Assembly: GCA_003116975.1 (NCBI GenBank)
Contig: BGKB01000013.1
Coordinates: 434,001-498,000 of the forward strand
Source: Aurantiochytrium sp. KH105
Taxonomy: Eukaryota > Sar > Bigyra > Thraustochytrida > Thraustochytriidae
Direction: 5' to 3'
Length of the DNA stretch: 64,000 bases
How positions within the stretch are numbered: position 1 is the first letter of the stretch; every line of letters starts with the position of its first letter. Both the position numbers and the translations under genes were made by a program. The notes below the pieces were generated by a model that saw nothing but the letters and a program-made list of their open reading frames with translations, had not been told where the DNA came from and did not search any database. Below, piece after piece: positions 59,218 through 64,000 of this stretch.

Positions 59218-61977
59218 TCATGATTTCTGGCTCTGCTCCCGACCATTGGTGCGCCCCGCCGTGGATAGCGAGTCTTGCCCTGTGGAATTCCGCGTTTCTC
59301 GTGGATCCCGAGCCGGACCTTGGCTGTTTTTCGAGTCACGCACATCTCTTGCGTCACGCGAATCTCGCGACCCGCGAACATCCCGCGTATTCCGCGGTGG
59401 CTCGCGAGACGTATCGCGGGAAGATTCGCGTTGTTGATCATTATACGAGGTTCGGCCGCCTCTTGGGGCGTCCCGTGAAGCAGCATCTCGAGACGAATCG
59501 CGAGAGTCCCGTGAAGTGTCACGAGGCCCACGCGGAGCATCGCGCGGAGCATCACGAAAGGTGTCACGGAAAGGATCACGAGGACCGCGTGGAGCATCGC
59601 GAGGGTCCCGTAAAGGAGGATCGCGAGGACCACGCCGAGCATCGCGGGGGTCTCGCAAAGAATCGCGGGGTTCGCGCATATCTCTTGCTGCACGAGAATC
59701 GTGAGCCCGGCGCGACTCGCGAGCGTCACGACTCGAACGAGGCTCGGTCTCGGTGTAACGTCCACGCGACCGAGACCTGCGTGTTCTTGAACGAGAGCGA
59801 CGTTCCCGGCCCCGTCCAAGAGACCGGGATCTTTCACCCGACGAGATATACCGTCGGTCAAGAGATCGACCGGGTGACCGATCGCGGTCCCACCCGTGCG
59901 CACGTGGGGGCGGAACCGACATCCCAGCGTCAACAGAGGAAGGAGGAAGTGGGAGTCCGCGACTACCGGCAAGACGATCACGATCACGATCACGATCACG
60001 ATCACGATCCCAGTCACGATCCCTTCCTCGATAACGAGCACGGTCCCAATCCCGATCACGGTCGTAGTCTCGAGGGTAATCGTAGGCTCGATCACGCTCC
60101 CAGCTGCGACCCCGGTACCCACGACGCGAACTCCGGCTTCGACTCCGGCTCACACTTCTCGCAAAGTCCCTCTCGCCACCTCTGCCAAGCCGGCCCCGAT
60201 CTCTGCTCCGACTGCGCCGTGCCCATTCCTGGTCACGATCGCGATCGCCGTGCTCGCGGCTACCATTCCGGGCAGCCATCACAGGGCCAGGCGCGCCAGA
60301 TCGTCGATCATGCTCGTATTCTTCACGAGAAGACATGCGAATGTCCCCATGCCGAGACCGCCCATTCATAAAGTCACCAGAGCCGCGCGCTCGAGCCCTC
60401 TCCCGGCGCTCTTGACTCCGAGGGCGACGCAAGGATGATGGAGACTCCGAGAGTGCAAGTTGGCGGTGAACCGATGACGATGCAGACGTAGCAGACGAAG
60501 AAATGTGCGTTGAAGCAGGCGGAGCAAGGGGACGGACACCACGTGCTGGCGTGGACTGTCGGCTATTCGAGTCTCCACTCATGCCATCGCCAGCAGCACT
60601 AGAGGCGCCCGGCTTAGAGGGGCTCCCCGAGGCGGCGCTACCGCTCATTCCCGCCTGTGAGCGAAGTGGACCGGCTTCAGCTCGTTTCACCTTGGTATGG
60701 GAGTGTGCGCGGAGGTGGTTCTTTGTTTCCCATTCGTGCAGACCTTGTTGTGATGTAGCAAGCGCTCCAACGTTGATGGGTGCAAGCTCCTCCGGAGCCA
60801 CAGCCTTTGTCGCATATAAAGACTGTAGTGCTTGCTCGGCTGTCCACCGTGTCGACGGGTCGAGCGCGAGGAGATGCCGGATCAGGTCAAAGGCGTCCTT
60901 GGGACACTTTTTCTGAAGATACTCGGCCAGTCTCCCGGGCGGCTCTTTGATCGCCATCCGCTTGCTTCCCTTGATGGCATCCTTTACAATCGTCGAATTG
61001 AAATCCTTGAGTTCGCAGAGCCACATTTGATTGGGTAGCGTGCCAATATCCTTCCAGTGCGATTCACGCATTGGCGTCCCGCATAGCTCAAAGATTTTGC
61101 GCAGCTGGTCCAGCTCTGCCTTGCCTTGCAGCAAAGCAGTCCCCATTATAAGCTCCGCGATGATACAGCCCACCGACCACATGTCCACGCCCATGTCATA
61201 GTGCTCTGATCCGAGGAGGAGCTCTGGGGCGCGATACCAGAGTGTGACAACGCGATTTGTGTACGTTCGCGGAACCGACGCTTGGCCCTCGACCCCTCGA
61301 AGACCCATGCGTCTAGCCAATCCAAAGTCTGTGACTTTGAGCTGGTGACGACCGCTGATCAGAATATTAGAACACTTGATATCGCGATGGCACACGTCAT
61401 TCTCGTGTAAATAAGCGAGCGCGCTGAGCAATTGACGCGTGTAGCACCTAATTTCCTCGGCGTGAAGCTCTGTCCAGCTCGACAGACCGGCAAGATCCAT
61501 CTCAAAATACTCAAACACCAAATAGATTGACCCATTGTCCGCCGACTTGCCGTTCGCACGAGCCGAGGTCACCACCTCAATTAGATTGACCATGTTTGGG
61601 TGTCGTAGAGAGCGCAAGAGACGAATTTCCCGCAGAGTTTGCATAGGAGCTCCACGATCCCGTTTTTTGGCATCCACAGTAACTCGCTTAAGTGCTACTT
61701 CTACGTTTGTCTGGATGTCACGACCACGAAACACTTTACCATAAGTTCCCTGGCCTACTTGAGCTGTGGTGGTATAACACTTGATACTTCGGCTGCCCCA
61801 TACGCTCGAAGGATGAGGCAACCTTGCATCTTGAATTTGTGTACTGCGTGGCGCGGGTGAACGTGCCCCAGGTCCAGCAATGTATCTTCCCTGAGCTGAT
61901 GATATTTGTTGTTCACGTTGGCGCGACTGCTGGCGCAGGGGCGATGGCATTGCTGGGTTCGATCGGGCTGCATGCAT
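59218..61977 (-). CDS. CDK9/CDK12-type cyclin-dependent kinase with RS/RD-rich tail
   Basis: 919 aa, ATG at 61977. The kinase domain covers about residues 70-360: GQGTYGKVF, VALKRV, MQTLREIRLL in the PSTAIRE-helix position, CHRDIKCSNIL, DFGLARRMG, TYTNRVVTLWYRAPELLLG with the activating Thr, and DMWSVGCIIAEL. TNRVVTLWYR and the PSTAIRE-region sequence are characteristic of the transcription-elongation CDKs (CDK9, CDK12/13, plant CDKC). The C-terminal roughly 400 residues are an SR/RD/RE-rich tail with units such as DPRDARRGPRD and RDRDWDRDRDRD, as in CDK12/13. Predicted role: phosphorylation of the RNA polymerase II CTD and coupling to splicing in the nucleus. No cyclin gene is in the window. 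Confidence 0.93.
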   Translation of the reverse strand: MHAARSNPAMPSPLRQQSRQREQQISSAQGRYIAGPGARSPAPRSTQIQDARLPHPSSVWGSRSIKCYTTTAQVGQGTYGKVFRGRDIQTNVEVALKRVTVDAKKRDRGAPMQTLREIRLLRSLRHPNMVNLIEVVTSARANGKSADNGSIYLVFEYFEMDLAGLSSWTELHAEEIRCYTRQLLSALAYLHENDVCHRDIKCSNILISGRHQLKVTDFGLARRMGLRGVEGQASVPRTYTNRVVTLWYRAPELLLGSEHYDMGVDMWSVGCIIAELIMGTALLQGKAELDQLRKIFELCGTPMRESHWKDIGTLPNQMWLCELKDFNSTIVKDAIKGSKRMAIKEPPGRLAEYLQKKCPKDAFDLIRHLLALDPSTRWTAEQALQSLYATKAVAPEELAPINVGALATSQQGLHEWETKNHLRAHSHTKVKRAEAGPLRSQAGMSGSAASGSPSKPGASSAAGDGMSGDSNSRQSTPARGVRPLAPPASTHISSSATSASSSVHRQLALSESPSSLRRPRSQERRERARARGSGDFMNGRSRHGDIRMSSREEYEHDRRSGAPGPVMAARNGSREHGDRDRDQEWARRSRSRDRGRLGRGGERDFARSVSRSRSRSSRRGYRGRSWERDRAYDYPRDYDRDRDWDRARYRGRDRDWDRDRDRDRDRDRLAGSRGLPLPPSSVDAGMSVPPPRAHGWDRDRSPGRSLDRRYISSGERSRSLGRGRERRSRSRTRRSRSRGRYTETEPRSSRDARESRRAHDSRAARDMREPRDSLRDPRDARRGPRDPPLRDPRDAPRGPRDPFRDTFRDAPRDAPRGPRDTSRDSRDSSRDAASRDAPRGGRTSYNDQQRESSRDTSREPPRNTRDVRGSRDSRDARDVRDSKNSQGPARDPRETRNSTGQDSLSTAGRTNGREQSQKS
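59965..60012. repeat. (ATCACG)n hexanucleotide coding repeat
   Basis: Six to seven ATCACG units in the CDK tail, read on the minus strand as alternating Arg-Asp. It is one segment of a longer, less regular SR/RD-coding repeat (59370-60130). Confidence 0.9.
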
Positions 61978-62943
61978 CTTAGATTTGATCCTTGCGGTCT
62001 TGTTCTAAGCGATCGACTATCAAGTTAAGAGATAATACGCAGACAGAAACTGACCACAATTAATCGCAGCGTCTTTCGGTGTCGCTGATCGTTTCCACGC
62101 GCACGAGCACCACCCTCTATGTGCGACTCCGAATCTGCCACCTTGCCAGCCCGACAGCCAGCCAGCCAGCCAGCTAGTTCGCAAGCTATATCTGCGTGAG
62201 TCGCGAGTCCCAGCTCTCGCTCGCGTTCGGAAGGCACGTTGTCCTTCCCTTCTCCTTCTCCTTGCTCTTATCCTCCGCGGCCCCGTCGTTGTTCTCGCCG
62301 CCGCCGCTGCCGAAGGCAGGCAAGCAAGCAAGCAAGCAAGCAAGTCTGACTCCGTGAGCGCCGCGAAGAAAGACGTCGCGAGCGCCAACGAGCTCGGCAG
62401 GAAAGCGCTCTGGCGCAAGGGAAGGGGGGGAGGAAGCCCCGGCCGCGCGTCGCGCTCCTGCTCCTCCACGCACGCGCAGGCGGATCGGCCGCGCGACGAT
62501 CGATCGACCGATCGATCGATCGCGAGTCGCGAGATCGAGAGATAGAGAGATAGATAGGGAGATGGTCGTTCGATTTTGCCATTGTTTGCTTTTTTCCTCG
62601 CCCACTTTTTTTTTTTTGGCAAGCTTTGTTTTTTGGTCGCGTTCCTTGTGTTCTTCGGCAGCGTTCTCTCTCCCATAAATGCGTTTCGCAGATACTCCGC
62701 GCCTGACTGTGATTGACAGATACTCCGCGCCTGAGCGAGGCGAGCATGCACAACATAACTTTTTCATGCGAGCACCGCGGGAGCTGCAGTCGAGTCCGGC
62801 AGGGCCGAGGCAGACGTCTTGAGCGAGATTGAGACCGCCGCGGAAGTCGACTTTGCAGTAGTATCGGGGAGTTGAATCGACGTCGGCCGGGTCTTCTTCA
62901 ACCTCGTCGATCTGCAGCGCTAGTTGCAGCGTGGGCGCGAACG
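61978..62943. promoter_or_regulatory. Divergent promoter region (CDK / PPME1)
   Basis: About 965 bases: (CAGC) at about 62155-62175, (CAAG) at about 62316-62343, GATC/GATA-rich tract at about 62490-62555, a T run at about 62608-62620, and a repeated GATACTCCGCGCCTGA at about 62690-62735. Frames on the minus strand are artefacts. Confidence 0.5.
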
Positions 62944-64000
62944 ATGTGGACCAAAACGGCGGCGGCGGCGGCGTCGGCGGCAGCAGCGGCGGCGGACTCG
63001 ATGCAGAACGAGGACGCCTCTGCACCGCACGCGTGGGCGGCCGCGGCACGGGTCCGGATGGCTGAGGGCACCAAAGTTATGGTGCGCTGGGCGCCGGCCG
63101 CGGCGCTGCAGACTCCAACTGAGATGCGCGGACCGCTGGAGGCGGCTGCGGACATGGAAATCGACGATGAAGACAGCATTCCTGAGCTTAATACGGGACA
63201 AATTGGACTTGACAAAGGTCGGGCACTCGTTCTCTTCTTGCATGGCGCTGGGCAATCATCGCAGACATGGGCTACCACTGTCGCGGAGTTGCAACGCATG
63301 ATTAGAGGCCCAAACGCCCCGGCCCTAGTCGCGTACGACGCACGTGCACACGGAGCGACACGGATCAGCCCTACTGATCCCAATACCGCTTACGAAACAA
63401 TGGACAAGGATCATCTCGTAAACGACGCGCTTAGTCTGCTCGATGCTCTATGTAGTGCGTCCAATGAGGAAGATGATGCGAGATCGTCCGCAGCAAAACC
63501 AACCCATGTTTTTATCGTTGGCCACAGCATGGGCGGAGCGATCGCATGCTGGCTGGCTCAGGCACTGCAAGCATCACGCACAGAGACGATGCAAGTTCGA
63601 GGACTCTTTGTCATGGATGCTGTCGAGGAGCTCGCTCTCGCCTCCCTTGAGAATTCTCTTAAATCTGTGACGTCGCGTCCCGCAGGTTTCGCAAGTCTTG
63701 AAGCTGCAGTGGGGTGGGCTCTTGAGCACGGGATGACCCAGAACCCTATTTCTGCACTACCATCGATGCGCGGTCAGCTGCGCGCCGCCACCCCGGAAGA
63801 GGCGCAGGCCTTTGGAGCTGAAGCTGGTCTTGTATGGCGCACAGAGCTCGAAAAGAGCTACCACCACTGGGCTGGCTGGTTTGAGGGATTTTCGCAGGCT
63901 TTTGTTGATATCAAGCTCATCAACAAAGCCATTCTTCTCGCCGGCCGCGAACGTCTAGATCAGCCCATGATGGTGGGTCACATGCAGGGTAAGTTGACAA
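62944..64000 (+). CDS. PPME1: Protein phosphatase 2A methylesterase, 3' partial
   Basis: The frame runs from the ATG at 62944 (MWTKTAAAAASAAAAAADSM) to the window edge without a stop (352 codons). Alpha/beta hydrolase with PPME1-specific blocks: ALVLFLHGAGQSSQTWA, VAYDARAHGATR, ETMDKDHLVNDAL, VFIVGHSMGGAIACW with nucleophile Ser195, GLFVMDAVEELALASLENSL with catalytic Asp225, SLEAAVGWALEHGMTQN, WRTELEKSYHHWAGWFEGFSQAF, ILLAGRERLDQPMMVGHMQGK. The catalytic His lies outside. The enzyme demethylates the C-terminal Leu of the PP2A catalytic subunit. Near the edge the frame contains GGTAAGT (GT at 63989); MQGK is also conserved in relatives, so whether an intron starts there cannot be settled in this window. 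The polyAla N-terminus is poorly conserved. Confidence 0.95.
   Translation, partial: MWTKTAAAAASAAAAAADSMQNEDASAPHAWAAAARVRMAEGTKVMVRWAPAAALQTPTEMRGPLEAAADMEIDDEDSIPELNTGQIGLDKGRALVLFLHGAGQSSQTWATTVAELQRMIRGPNAPALVAYDARAHGATRISPTDPNTAYETMDKDHLVNDALSLLDALCSASNEEDDARSSAAKPTHVFIVGHSMGGAIACWLAQALQASRTETMQVRGLFVMDAVEELALASLENSLKSVTSRPAGFASLEAAVGWALEHGMTQNPISALPSMRGQLRAATPEEAQAFGAEAGLVWRTELEKSYHHWAGWFEGFSQAFVDIKLINKAILLAGRERLDQPMMVGHMQGKLT

Noticed and set aside
59025-60371. 448-aa plus-strand frame rich in His/Asp/Arg
   Set aside because: Antisense of the RS/RD tail of the CDK gene; no domain, and the minus-strand kinase is unmistakable.
1-64000. Retroelements, DNA transposons, CRISPR, tRNA/rRNA genes
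   Set aside because: No reverse transcriptase, integrase, transposase, capsid or terminal-repeat signature was seen among the frames, and no tRNA T-arm or rRNA block was recognised by eye; a dedicated scan could still find small RNAs.

Overview
The window is eukaryotic nuclear DNA: GC-rich, gene-dense, with mostly uninterrupted genes and a few short GT..AG introns (73-141 nt) that often carry a CTAAC/CTGAC-like branch site. The gene set (CBP/p300, TBP, NatB catalytic subunit, UGGT, PP2A methylesterase, CDK9/12-type kinase, RhoGAP-SH3-EH protein) together with a membrane protein ending in Pro/Thr repeats suggests a stramenopile, most likely a thraustochytrid/labyrinthulomycete. That placement is inference from style, not a search result. 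No prokaryotic, viral or retroelement block was recognised, and no tRNA or rRNA gene was found.

Layout: NIT1-like amidase (cut at the left edge), DUF4614/C19orf44-like protein, myristoylated TKL kinase, CBP/p300 acetyltransferase (2249 aa), a 5.4 kb GC-rich gene-poor gap, a three-exon RING/ubiquitin-like/TM protein, ribosomal protein eL24, a MAP kinase with T-E-H instead of T-E-Y, a coiled-coil protein, a class-3 (DAGL-like) lipase, a small tail-anchored protein, an EF-hand/KPYG-repeat/TM/PT-repeat protein, a large unknown protein, UGGT, a longin-like protein, an FUSC-like 12-TM transporter, nitronate monooxygenase, a coiled-coil gene whose frame is broken at an assembly N, a 2-keto-4-pentenoate hydratase-like protein, RhoGAP-SH3-SH3-EH, a crotonase, NAA20, TBP, an RS-tailed CDK, and PPME1 (cut at the right edge). 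Genes mostly alternate strand, so gaps are either divergent (shared promoters) or convergent (shared 3' flanks).

Several genes act in one broad theme, RNA polymerase II transcription: CBP/p300 (histone acetylation), TBP (initiation) and the CDK9/12-like kinase (elongation). Others serve ER folding (UGGT), N-terminal acetylation (NAA20), translation (eL24), PP2A control (PPME1) and lipid/small-molecule metabolism. There is no sign of an operon-like system.

The most distinctive non-coding structure is the repeat content of the gaps. 5' flanks carry tetranucleotide repeats, several convergent gaps carry short minisatellites with strict 17, 19 or 23 nt periods or simple repeats, and an 8-mer CGCAAGTG recurs in the eL24 and NAA20/TBP promoters. 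Five genes could only be modelled correctly by splicing or by allowing for the N.
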